Positions 1 to 6,493 of a stretch of DNA of 6,569 bases are shown one piece after another (the first letter of the stretch is position 1; each line of letters opens with the position of its first letter). Source of the DNA: Flavobacteriales bacterium (GTDB lineage: Bacteria > Bacteroidota > Bacteroidia > Flavobacteriales_D > Crocinitomicaceae); the NCBI GenBank assembly GCA_009926905.1, contig RFNX01000456.1, positions 1 through 6,569 of the forward strand, read 5' to 3'. The notes beneath the pieces are model-generated. The model had not been told where the DNA came from, ran no database searches, and saw only the letters and a program-made list of their open reading frames with translations. Position numbers and translations under genes: made by a program.

Positions 1-1
1 G

Positions 2-283
2 TATAAATCTGCCACTCAGAGCGGTATTACAAATATTTCTTATCATTTTGAATTACCCATTATTGCAACAAATGTTGGAGGTTTGGCAGAAACGATTTTG
101 CACGAACAGACAGGTTTAATTGTTGATGAGGTTTCAGAAACTGCGATTGCAAAACAAATTCAATCGTATTTTGAGAATTACAATCCCATTGAATTTTCAA
201 AAAACATTCGTCAAATAAACGAAGAAAACAGCTGGGAAAATTTCGTTTCAAAACTGCTTGATTTCGCTAAAGATCTGCGTTGA
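2..283 (+). CDS. Glycosyltransferase, GT-B fold (GT4-like), C-terminal end only
   Basis: The reading frame is open from the window edge and ends at TGA 281-283, giving about 93 residues of a C-terminus. The visible part starts with a segment like SATQSGI followed by NISYHFELPIIATNVGGLAE and then HEQTGLIVD. This pattern (small/polar nucleotide-sugar contact region, then P-x-I-A-T-x-V-G-G-x-x-E and a G-L-I-V strand) is the donor-binding half of GT4-type glycosyltransferases, which transfer a sugar from a nucleotide-activated donor to a glycan, lipid or other acceptor in the cytoplasm. The last 40 or so residues fit the usual C-terminal helices (NSWENFVSKLLDF). The acceptor, the substrate and the N-terminal domain cannot be seen. 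The family call rests on motif resemblance only. No obvious terminator follows; the next gene has its own promoter. Confidence 0.8.
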   Translation, partial: YKSATQSGITNISYHFELPIIATNVGGLAETILHEQTGLIVDEVSETAIAKQIQSYFENYNPIEFSKNIRQINEENSWENFVSKLLDFAKDLR

Positions 284-329
284 TTCCTTGTCTTGATTCA
301 AACTATTTACTAAATACATCTTGCGAATG

Positions 330-360
330 TTGATTTTACGAATCGTAAATTCTATATTTG
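330..360 (+). promoter_or_regulatory. Promoter of secDF, Bacteroidota type
   Basis: A -33 element TTG at 330-332 is separated by 20 nt from TATATTTG at 353-360, which matches the Bacteroidota -7 consensus TAnnTTTG exactly. Transcription would start near 366, leaving a leader of about 25 nt before the secDF ATG at 392. The leader is A-rich just before the start codon and has no Shine-Dalgarno sequence, as is usual in this phylum. Confidence 0.75.
332..352. promoter_or_regulatory. Palindrome filling the secDF promoter spacer; candidate operator
   Basis: The core TTTACGA-A-TCGTAAA (335-349) is a perfect 7+1+7 palindrome. Skipping one mismatched pair (334/350), it continues with GA at 332-333 pairing with TC at 351-352, so the symmetric element covers the whole spacer between the -33 TTG and the -7 box. 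This placement would let a dimeric regulator block RNA polymerase. The symmetry is seen directly; a repressor function is inferred and no regulator is identified. Confidence 0.45.
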
Positions 361-391
361 CACCCTTAATTCAATATCTAATATTCAAAAA

Positions 392-3373
392 ATGCGTTTA
401 AAAGGATTTTTTTGGTTTTTAACTATCACATTAGTAGCTGTTTGTATTTATCAACTTTCATTTACTTGGATTGCAAGTAATGTTGAGAAAAAAGCAGAAA
501 AAGAAGCAATTGTAAAAGTTAATCAACTTCGTGAAGCTGCGAAAGAAACTGGTGATTCATCTTATTTACCGAATAACACTGTGGTAAATTTCAAGAATCC
601 AGAAGCATTTGAGTTGGCAAAAGCCGCTTTCATCAATGAAATTTTAAGAGACAAAGGAGAAAAAGTTGTTTATCCTGTAGTTGGTTCAACTTTCACTGAA
701 GTAAAGAAAAGATCTTTGGCTTTTGGTTTAGACCTTGTGGGAGGGATGAGTGTTACTTTAGAAATTTCAACTCCTAAATTGATTGAAAGCCATGCGAAAA
801 ACGCAAATGATCTGCGTTTCAAAAAACCATACGATAAAGCTATATCTCTTTACAATTCCAATGGTGGAGATTTCTTAGATATCTTCATTGACACTTATCA
901 AAAGATAAATAAAGGCTTACCATTAACTTATGTGTTTAAGGGTGAATCAATTGGAGTTAAATCTACGGATGCTGATGTTGAAAAATACTTCAGAAAGTTG
1001 ATTTCTTCTTCAATGGACGGGGTTGAGCAAATCATGGAGCGTCGTATTAATCAATTTGGTGTAGCACAACCTAACATTCAAAAAGATGCTGCTACAAATC
1101 GTTTGTACATAGAGCTTCCAGGAGTTCAAGATGAGAATACTGTTGCTAAAAAATTACAATCTACTGCCAATTTGGAATTCTTTGAAACTTACAGACCGAG
1201 TGAATTACAAATGCAATGGCAAGAAGCATGTCGCATATCAAAATTAAAAGAACAAAGTGTTTCAATTTTAGAAGATACTCTGGCTACGGACACATTATCA
1301 AAACCTAAAAATGAAGAATTGTCTTTAAAATCATTGAATTTAAAGAAAAATGATTCTGATAAAGGTTTGGCTGAATTAATCTCTCCTTATGGTGATGGAG
1401 CATTCGGTTTCATAGATCCTAAAGATAAATCGAAAGTTCAAGCTTTATTAAGAAGAAATGACGTTTTGTCTGCATTACCTCAAGATGTTTTATTCATGTG
1501 GTCAGCAGATTTAGAAAAAATTAGTGATAAGTCAAATAAAACAGCTTATTTCTTGTATGCTTGTAAGATGCCCGCTTCTGGGAAATCAAGAGTAAATGGA
1601 CAACACATTTCAAAAGCATCAACAGGTTATGATCAAAGAGATGGTAAAATTACCGTTGACTTAGAAATGACGGACGAAGGAGCTGACGAATGGGGAAGAA
1701 TGACATCTGATAATGTTGGTCGCATTGTTGCAATTACTATGGACTCAGTTGTTTATTCAGCTCCAAATGTAATTAATGCCATTACTGCAGGAAATACTCA
1801 AATCTCAGGAAGTTTTACGTTTGAAGAAGCACAAGATTTGGCAGGATTGTTAAATGGTGGAGCTTTACCTGCGCCATGTATCATCAAAGAACAAATGAAA
1901 GTTGGTCCAACAATCGGTAAAGAAAACTCGACCGCTGGTTTGATTTCATTCGGTGTTGCATTTATTGCTGTGTTATTCTATATGTACTTTTACTACGGAA
2001 GAGCTGGATTGGCTGCAAACATCGCTTTAACGGTAAACGTTATCCTAATCTTCGGATGTTTGGCTTCATTTGGAGCGGTATTGACACTAGCAGGTATCGC
2101 AGGTATCGTATTAACAATTGGTACTGCCGTCGATGCGAACATTTTGATCTTTGAGCGAATTCGAGAAGAACAGGCCAGAGGCAAGGATTTAACAGAATCA
2201 TTAGCAGTTGGTTTCAAAAAAGCCCTTCCATCTATCATTGATGCAAACGTAACTCACCTTTTGGTAGCGATTATATTGAAAGTGTTTGGAACAGGCGAAA
2301 TCGAATCATTTGCTACAACATTAATCATCGGTATTTTTACTTCGTTGTTCTCTGCAATTGTAATTACTGAGTTAATCATCAACTCGTGGTTAGAAAAAGG
2401 ACAAGCAATTTCGTTTAATACTAAATTCTCAAAAGGATTGTTCCAAAACTTCCATTTCAACTGGGTAGGAAGCAGAAAATACTTCTATATTTTCTCAATT
2501 TCAGTTACGATTTTAGGTGTTATTGGAATGGCTACAAGAGGATTGAAACAAAGTGTTGAATTTACAGGTGGTCGTACCTTCGTTGTTAAGTTCCAAAATA
2601 AAGCGGACATTGAATACATCCGAGTTAATTTATCGAAAGTTTTTGTTGAAAATGGAGAGGTTTCATCTATCGATTTGAAAACAAAATCAAACGATTTCAA
2701 TGTGGAAATAGTTACTAACTACAAACTTAACAATGATGGCGCAACACAAGTTGTAACAGATAAATTGAAAGAAGGTCTGGACGCTAGTAAATCTAAAATG
2801 GGAAATTATGAAATAATGGAATCAAGAAGTATATCTTCTTCCGTTTCTAAAGAATTGTGGTCTTCATCCGTTATTGCAATTTCACTTTCTTTATTGGCAA
2901 TCTTTACTTATATTTTAATTCGATTCGGACATTGGCAATATTCATTAGGAGCAATCTTAAGCTTAGCACACGATGCATTCTTCGTAATTACTATTTTCTC
3001 TTTATTACACGGTTTCTTGCCTTTTAGTTTAGATGTGAATCAATCATTTATTGCTGCAATTTTGACAGTAATCGGTTATTCGATGAACGACACCGTGATT
3101 GTTTACGATAGGATTCGAGAAAATTTAAAAAAATCTGGACCAGACGATCATCACCATGAAATCATCAATAAATCGCTGAATACAACGTTGAGTCGTACTT
3201 TCAATACTTCGATGATTTTATTCGTCGTGTTATTAATCATGTTCATCTTCGGTGGACCAGCAATTAAAGGATTCTTATTCGCATTGTTAGTTGGTGTTGT
3301 AATTGGTACTTACTCTTCATTGTGTGTTGCAACTCCAATCTTAATTGATTTCTCTAAAAAATTAAAAGCATAA
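392..3373 (+). CDS. secDF: Protein translocase subunit SecDF (fused SecD-SecF)
   Basis: This gene encodes a 993-residue inner-membrane protein that works with SecYEG and uses the proton gradient to help pull exported proteins across the membrane. It is an RND-superfamily member, with SecD and SecF fused as in most Bacteroidota, and its length is normal for such fusions. The SecD half has a first membrane helix (about 6-25), the motif FGLDLVGGM (D114), a large periplasmic P1 region with the signature ERRINQFG, and a membrane block from about 504 with TAVDANILIFERIREE (D581, R589). The SecF half starts near 697 with a helix followed by VEFTGGR (E723 where SecF usually has Asp), then a periplasmic domain. 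Its membrane block starts near 825 and carries SMNDTVIVYDRIREN (N899, D900). A Lys/Ser-rich stretch around 275-330 looks like a lineage insertion. The ATG at 392 is chosen because it opens directly into the first hydrophobic helix and lies just downstream of a consensus promoter. The gene seems monocistronic, with its own promoter and terminator. Confidence 0.97.
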   Translation: MRLKGFFWFLTITLVAVCIYQLSFTWIASNVEKKAEKEAIVKVNQLREAAKETGDSSYLPNNTVVNFKNPEAFELAKAAFINEILRDKGEKVVYPVVGSTFTEVKKRSLAFGLDLVGGMSVTLEISTPKLIESHAKNANDLRFKKPYDKAISLYNSNGGDFLDIFIDTYQKINKGLPLTYVFKGESIGVKSTDADVEKYFRKLISSSMDGVEQIMERRINQFGVAQPNIQKDAATNRLYIELPGVQDENTVAKKLQSTANLEFFETYRPSELQMQWQEACRISKLKEQSVSILEDTLATDTLSKPKNEELSLKSLNLKKNDSDKGLAELISPYGDGAFGFIDPKDKSKVQALLRRNDVLSALPQDVLFMWSADLEKISDKSNKTAYFLYACKMPASGKSRVNGQHISKASTGYDQRDGKITVDLEMTDEGADEWGRMTSDNVGRIVAITMDSVVYSAPNVINAITAGNTQISGSFTFEEAQDLAGLLNGGALPAPCIIKEQMKVGPTIGKENSTAGLISFGVAFIAVLFYMYFYYGRAGLAANIALTVNVILIFGCLASFGAVLTLAGIAGIVLTIGTAVDANILIFERIREEQARGKDLTESLAVGFKKALPSIIDANVTHLLVAIILKVFGTGEIESFATTLIIGIFTSLFSAIVITELIINSWLEKGQAISFNTKFSKGLFQNFHFNWVGSRKYFYIFSISVTILGVIGMATRGLKQSVEFTGGRTFVVKFQNKADIEYIRVNLSKVFVENGEVSSIDLKTKSNDFNVEIVTNYKLNNDGATQVVTDKLKEGLDASKSKMGNYEIMESRSISSSVSKELWSSSVIAISLSLLAIFTYILIRFGHWQYSLGAILSLAHDAFFVITIFSLLHGFLPFSLDVNQSFIAAILTVIGYSMNDTVIVYDRIRENLKKSGPDDHHHEIINKSLNTTLSRTFNTSMILFVVLLIMFIFGGPAIKGFLFALLVGVVIGTYSSLCVATPILIDFSKKLKA

Positions 3374-3394
3374 TTTTTTAAAAATCTATATAAT

Positions 3395-3421
3395 AAAGCC
3401 GGCTTTCGAGTCGGCTTTTTT
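3395..3421 (+). terminator. Intrinsic terminator after secDF
   Basis: A stem with arms AAAGCCGGCT (3395-3404) and AGTCGGCTTT (3409-3418) pairs over ten positions, including one G-T wobble, around a TTCG loop (3405-3408). A T run (3416-3421) follows. It lies 22 nt after the secDF stop codon. Transcription of secDF should end here, separating it from the phosphoesterase gene. Confidence 0.88.
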
Positions 3422-3434
3422 GTTTCTATATTTG
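3404..3434 (+). promoter_or_regulatory. Promoter of the phosphoesterase gene, overlapping the secDF terminator
   Basis: TATATTTG at 3427-3434 is an exact TAnnTTTG -7 element. The best -33 candidate is an imperfect TTTC at 3404-3407, 19 nt upstream, which lies in the loop region of the secDF terminator. The predicted start near 3440 leaves a very short leader (about 13 nt) before the ATG at 3453. The -7 box is convincing, the -33 box is weak. Confidence 0.55.
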
Positions 3435-3452
3435 ACCAAAAAACTTGAAGCT

Positions 3453-3887
3453 ATGAAATTGATTACTTTATTCACTATTTTCCTTTTAAGCATTTCAGTT
3501 TCTTTTGCTAAAGCTCGATTTGTTCGTGTTTTGTTTAGCAAAGACGCCTCCAATTCTGCTTCTATAGTTTGGGAGCAAAAAGGAGGTGCATTTCTTGGTT
3601 TATGTATTGACACAATTGACCCTGCAAAAAATAATTACAGAAATCAATTGAAAGCTTCAACTAAGAACTTTTACCGCGGAATGAATAATTACATTGTTCG
3701 ATTGGAAGATTTGAAACCAAAAACGCGTTATTATTTCTCAATTAAAGATTCAGAAGGTTTCAGTCGCGTTTATTATTTTTCAACTGTTTCCAATAATCCG
3801 AATGATACCATTGCTTTTATCGGTGGTGGCGATTCCGAGATGGTCGTGAAGCACGTTGTAAAGCAAATCGTTTGGTGGCAAAATTAA
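3453..3887 (+). CDS. Phosphoesterase N-terminal piece: signal peptide and fibronectin-like domain
   Basis: The ATG at 3453 is preferred over earlier in-frame near-start codons because it begins a textbook signal peptide: MKLITLF, a hydrophobic core, then SVSFA before the likely cleavage site. Residues about 20-115 resemble the N-terminal beta-sandwich of purple acid phosphatases, with beta strands such as ASIVWEQ and a closing LEDLKPKTRYYFSI segment. After GGDS (D127) the frame is lost, and the last 16 or so residues before TAA 3885-3887 (from EMVVKH onward) are out-of-frame sequence. If translated as it stands, this would be an exported, catalytically dead fragment of 144 residues. Confidence 0.6.
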   Translation: MKLITLFTIFLLSISVSFAKARFVRVLFSKDASNSASIVWEQKGGAFLGLCIDTIDPAKNNYRNQLKASTKNFYRGMNNYIVRLEDLKPKTRYYFSIKDSEGFSRVYYFSTVSNNPNDTIAFIGGGDSEMVVKHVVKQIVWWQN

Positions 3888-3942
3888 AACCTCATGCCGT
3901 ACTTTTCAATGGAGATTTCACAGCTATAGATATCGAAAAACA

Positions 3943-4686
3943 ATGGGAAGATTGGTTCATCGATTGGGAAAATACAATAGAAAAGATGGGAGAATTACAC
4001 CAATGGTAGTGACACGTGGAAATCACGAACATTCGAATAAAGTTTTGGTGAATTTATTTGATGTTCCAAGCAAAAAAGTCTATTACAATACGACTTTTGG
4101 CGGCGATTTATTGAATTTGGTTTCGTTGAATTCTGAGATTCACAAAAATGGTTTACAGAAATTATTTTTAAGAAATACTTTGGAACAACATAAAAATTTT
4201 GTGTGGCAAATCATGCAGTACCACCGCCCTATTCGACCGCATGTCTCGTTTAAAAAAGAAATGGAAACTCAATACAAACATTTTGTTCCATTGTTTGAAA
4301 AATACAAAAATGTCAGCCTTTGTTTGGAAAATGATTCACATACTTGCAAAGTAACTTGGCCAATTTTGAGTAGTAAAGACACCGATGCAGAAGAAGGATT
4401 TAAACGCGATGATGAACGAGGAATTGTTTACGGTGGAGAAGGCTGCTGGGGTGCGCCATTAAGAGCAGCTGACGATAAAAAATCATGGACGCGCGACGCG
4501 GAAGGTATAAATCAGTTCAATTGGATTTTTGTTTCAAAAAGTAAAATCGAATTTAGAACTGTGAAATACGAAAACGAGGCTGTGGTTGAATCTTTAACAG
4601 AAAAAACACGCTTTCAAATACCTAAAAACATAGATTTGTGGGGGCCGACGAATGGTACATTAGTAGAGATTTTTCATAGAAAGTAA
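3943..4686 (+). CDS. Phosphoesterase C-terminal piece with most of the catalytic domain
   Basis: This frame is open from ATG 3943, but authentic protein starts only at about 3985 (DGRITPMVVTRGNHEH); the first 14 residues are out-of-frame sequence. The ATG is therefore unlikely to be a true start, and the fragment has no signal peptide. It carries GNHEH, QYHRPIRPH and NDSHTCK metal-ligand motifs and ends in a YGGEGCWGAPLR segment and a short C-terminal domain. It lacks the first two metal-binding aspartate motifs, which lie upstream in other frames, so it should not be active alone. Calcineurin-like phosphoesterase is a motif-based call. Confidence 0.6.
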   Translation: MGRLVHRLGKYNRKDGRITPMVVTRGNHEHSNKVLVNLFDVPSKKVYYNTTFGGDLLNLVSLNSEIHKNGLQKLFLRNTLEQHKNFVWQIMQYHRPIRPHVSFKKEMETQYKHFVPLFEKYKNVSLCLENDSHTCKVTWPILSSKDTDAEEGFKRDDERGIVYGGEGCWGAPLRAADDKKSWTRDAEGINQFNWIFVSKSKIEFRTVKYENEAVVESLTEKTRFQIPKNIDLWGPTNGTLVEIFHRK

Positions 4687-4726
4687 GCTAAATTATTTTG
4701 TGTTTTGTTGGTATCTTTTCGTCAAA

Positions 4727-4762
4727 TTTGAAAAGCAATTTGTTTCAAAACAATTACATTTG
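4727..4762 (+). promoter_or_regulatory. Probable dnaX promoter very close to the start codon
   Basis: TACATTTG at 4755-4762 is an exact TAnnTTTG element in the 81-bp gap before dnaX. The nearest -33-like TTTG (4727-4730) is 24 nt upstream, slightly longer than usual. With the -7 box ending 5 nt before the ATG at 4768, transcription would begin at or next to the start codon, predicting a leaderless or nearly leaderless mRNA. Confidence 0.5.
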
Positions 4763-4767
4763 TATCA

Positions 4768-5883
4768 ATGAGTGATTTCGTAGTATCAGCAAGAAAGTAC
4801 CGCCCGCAAACCTTCGACACTGTCGTTGGGCAAAAATCGATTACAGTAACATTAAAAAACGCCATCAAAAGCGGACATTTAGCTCAAGCCTTTTTGTTTT
4901 GTGGTTCTAGGGGTGTTGGTAAAACGACTACAGCACGTATTTTAGCGAAAACTATCAACTGTTTTAATCGATCTGAAACAATTGAAGCGTGTGATGTTTG
5001 TGACTCGTGTATTTCTTTCAATACAGGTTCTTCATTGAACGTTTATGAATTAGATGCTGCTTCGAATAACTCAGTAGAAAATATTCGGGATTTGATAGAT
5101 CAAGTGCGTGTTTCTCCTCAATTAGGGACACATAAGGTGTATATCATCGATGAGGTTCACATGTTGTCATCACAGGCTTTCAATGCTTTTTTGAAAACGC
5201 TAGAAGAACCACCCAAACATGCGATTTTCATTTTAGCGACTACCGAAAAACATAAAATTATCCCAACGATTTTATCGCGCTGTCAGATTTTTGATTTCAG
5301 TAGAATTCGCGTCAAAGACATTTCAGATCATTTGGCTCAAATTGCAACGAAAGAAGAAATTTCTGCCGATGCTGAATCATTGCATCTTATTGCTATGAAG
5401 GCGGATGGTGCACTTCGTGATGCACTTTCCATTTTTGATCAAATAGTCACGTTTGCTGGAACGACCATCACCTACAAAAGTGTACTTGAAAATCTTAACA
5501 TTCTCGATTACGAATATTATTTCAAAGTAGTTGAAGCCGCTGAAAAAGAAGACATTCCAGCTGCTTTACTCATTTTGAATGATGTTTATGAAAAAGGTTT
5601 TGATGGACATAATTTTGTCAATGGATTAGCAGATCATTTCCGTAATTTATTGGTGTGCAAAGATGTAAGAACTGCTGAATTACTTGAAGTTCCGGAGCAA
5701 ACACAACTCAGGTTTATTGAGCAATCAAAAGTTATTGAGGCTTCAAGAATTATGCGTGCTCTTGCCGTTTTAAGTAAAGCGGATGTTGACTACAAATCTT
5801 CTAAAAACCAACGCTTGTTAATCGAAGTGGCTTTGCTTCAAATCTGTTCTTTAAAACAAGAGCAAGAAAAAAAAAATGCCTAG
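4768..5883 (+). CDS. dnaX: DNA polymerase III subunit gamma/tau, zero-frame (gamma-like) product
   Basis: This is the ATPase motor subunit of the DNA polymerase III clamp loader, which opens the beta clamp and loads it onto primed DNA. The AAA+ domain starts with the family hallmark SARKYRPQTFDTVVGQ. It has Walker A GSRGVGKTT (46-54, K52), a four-cysteine zinc module (C65, C75, C78, C81), Walker B IIDEVHML (D128, E129), sensor 1 ATTE (157-160), the arginine-finger motif SRC (170-172) and sensor 2 GALRDAL (R217). Domain III, the collar used for pentamer assembly, covers about 245-365. The ATG at 4768 fits the family N-terminus. The frame ends as EQEKKNA at TAG 5881-5883, giving 371 residues, about the size of a gamma-type protein and well short of Bacteroidota DnaX, which is typically near 600. 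The missing C-terminal region follows in the -1 frame. Confidence 0.95.
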   Translation: MSDFVVSARKYRPQTFDTVVGQKSITVTLKNAIKSGHLAQAFLFCGSRGVGKTTTARILAKTINCFNRSETIEACDVCDSCISFNTGSSLNVYELDAASNNSVENIRDLIDQVRVSPQLGTHKVYIIDEVHMLSSQAFNAFLKTLEEPPKHAIFILATTEKHKIIPTILSRCQIFDFSRIRVKDISDHLAQIATKEEISADAESLHLIAMKADGALRDALSIFDQIVTFAGTTITYKSVLENLNILDYEYYFKVVEAAEKEDIPAALLILNDVYEKGFDGHNFVNGLADHFRNLLVCKDVRTAELLEVPEQTQLRFIEQSKVIEASRIMRALAVLSKADVDYKSSKNQRLLIEVALLQICSLKQEQEKKNA

Positions 5884-5895
5884 CGGATCCCGTTG
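5867..5895 (+). other. A10 slippery run plus small hairpin: candidate dnaX frameshift site
   Basis: Ten consecutive A (5867-5876) sit at the end of the dnaX zero frame, followed 4-5 nt later by a possible short hairpin: AGCGG (5882-5886) with CCGTT (5890-5894), loop ATC, including one G-T wobble and possibly one more U-G pair outside. The zero-frame stop TAG is at 5881-5883, at the base of the hairpin. A -1 slip on AAA AAA codons joins the 371-residue frame to the tau-type frame. Slippery A runs in dnaX are known from E. coli (ribosomal -1 frameshift) and Thermus thermophilus (transcriptional slippage on an A9 run). No upstream Shine-Dalgarno-like stimulator is visible. An artefactual base loss explains the same observation. 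Confidence 0.5.
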
Positions 5896-6488
5896 ATATT
5901 TTACCTTTTCCAAATCAAACTTTACGGAAAAAAACTACAACACCAACTAAATCTGTTGCTGTTGCACCTTTAAAACCAGTTGTTGATCATACTCCTGAAG
6001 TGAAAGTACTCTCTGAACCAGCAGGAACAGTCAATGCCTCGCATATTTCGATAAAAAAAATTCTGGAAGACCAAGCTAAAAACCCGACAACTATCAATCA
6101 AGAGAATTTGCCAAGGGAAGCTTTCACAAAAGATTCAGTAAAAATGTTCTGGAAACGATTTGCTTTCAAAGTCAAAGAAAACGGAATGGAAACATTTTAC
6201 AATGCGTTGATAAAAAGAGAACCTGTGTTTTTGGAAGATGAGCGTTTGGCAATCGAGGTTGATAACAAAGTTCAGGAAGATTATATCAATCCAATGCTAA
6301 ACGAATTCATAAACTACCTGCGCCAAGAATTAAAAAATTATGGCATTTCAGTAGAAATAATTTTAACAGAAGATCCAATGAAGGAAGTAAAATTCCTTAC
6401 TGGCAAAGATAAATTCAATGCTTTAGCACGAAAAAACAAAAATTTGCATACGCTTAAAAGTCTTTTTAATCTAGATATTGAATATTGA
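5874..6488 (+). CDS. dnaX: DnaX tau-type C-terminal region in the -1 frame
   Basis: From the A run the -1 frame is open to TGA 6486-6488, adding about 204 residues and making a fused product of about 573 residues. It begins KCLADPVDILPFPNQTL, continues through a Lys/Pro/Thr/Val-rich linker to about 6040, then forms a folded, charged domain (SVKMFWKRFAFKVKENG onward). It ends with FNALARKNKNLHTLKSLFNLDIEY, which resembles the tail I expect for Bacteroidota DnaX proteins. In tau the C-terminal region links the clamp loader to the polymerase and helicase; whether this one does so is inferred. A GTG at 6000 could start a separate 162-residue protein, but it lies in the linker and the frame is protein-like well upstream, so an independent gene is unlikely. 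Confidence 0.8.
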   Translation, partial: KCLADPVDILPFPNQTLRKKTTTPTKSVAVAPLKPVVDHTPEVKVLSEPAGTVNASHISIKKILEDQAKNPTTINQENLPREAFTKDSVKMFWKRFAFKVKENGMETFYNALIKREPVFLEDERLAIEVDNKVQEDYINPMLNEFINYLRQELKNYGISVEIILTEDPMKEVKFLTGKDKFNALARKNKNLHTLKSLFNLDIEY

Positions 6489-6493
6489 TTTCA

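Larger units (their letters stand above)
3453..4686 (+). pseudogene. Secreted purple-acid-phosphatase-like metallophosphoesterase, broken by two 1-nt losses
   Basis: Read across three frames, this is one gene of about 411 residues: frame of 3453 to about 3836, frame of 3839 to about 3984, then the frame ending at TAA 4684-4686. Restoring one C at 3835-3836 gives GGDSRDGREAR, and restoring one A at 3981-3984 gives IEKDGRITP; both repairs rejoin continuous, family-like protein. The product would be exported by a signal peptide and carry a fibronectin-like domain followed by a calcineurin-like phosphoesterase domain. Metal-site motifs in restored numbering are GGD (D127), NGDFT (D155), GNHEH (N191, H192), QYHRP (H258) and NDSH (H297). 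The substrate is unknown. With motifs this intact, the gene is either a very recent pseudogene or a functional gene with two base-calling errors; I cannot separate these from the sequence alone. Confidence 0.75.

Noticed and set aside
280..299. Direct repeat TTGATTC spaced 13 bp apart after the glycosyltransferase stop
   Set aside because: Only 7 bp in AT-rich DNA, two copies, no link to a promoter element or mobile element boundary.
373..385. AATAT-CTA-ATATT palindrome in the secDF leader
   Set aside because: Five-base A/T arms are common by chance here, and the hairpin would be very unstable.
1993..2700. Minus-strand ORFs opposite secDF (71-81 residues)
   Set aside because: They are antisense to highly conserved SecD/SecF coding sequence, have no promoter or recognisable domain, and are expected by chance.
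3143..3160. Acidic/His cluster DDHHHE in SecDF (918-923) as a possible metal site
   Set aside because: It is in a cytoplasmic loop between SecF helices where charged, variable residues are normal; no second ligand cluster supports a metal site.
3386..3613. Minus-strand ORF across the terminator and phosphoesterase start
   Set aside because: It runs through an intrinsic terminator and the opposite strand of a clear signal peptide; no independent support.
4727..4753. Inverted repeats TTTGAAA/TTTCAAA and TTGTTT/AAACAA upstream of dnaX
   Set aside because: Short, A/T-only-like arms with weak predicted pairing and no T run; likely chance in AT-rich DNA, and not a convincing terminator or operator.
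6000..6488. Independent 162-residue gene starting at GTG 6000
   Set aside because: The frame is open and protein-like back to the A run at 5867-5876, and its C-terminus looks like the DnaX tail, so it is better read as the tau part of dnaX.
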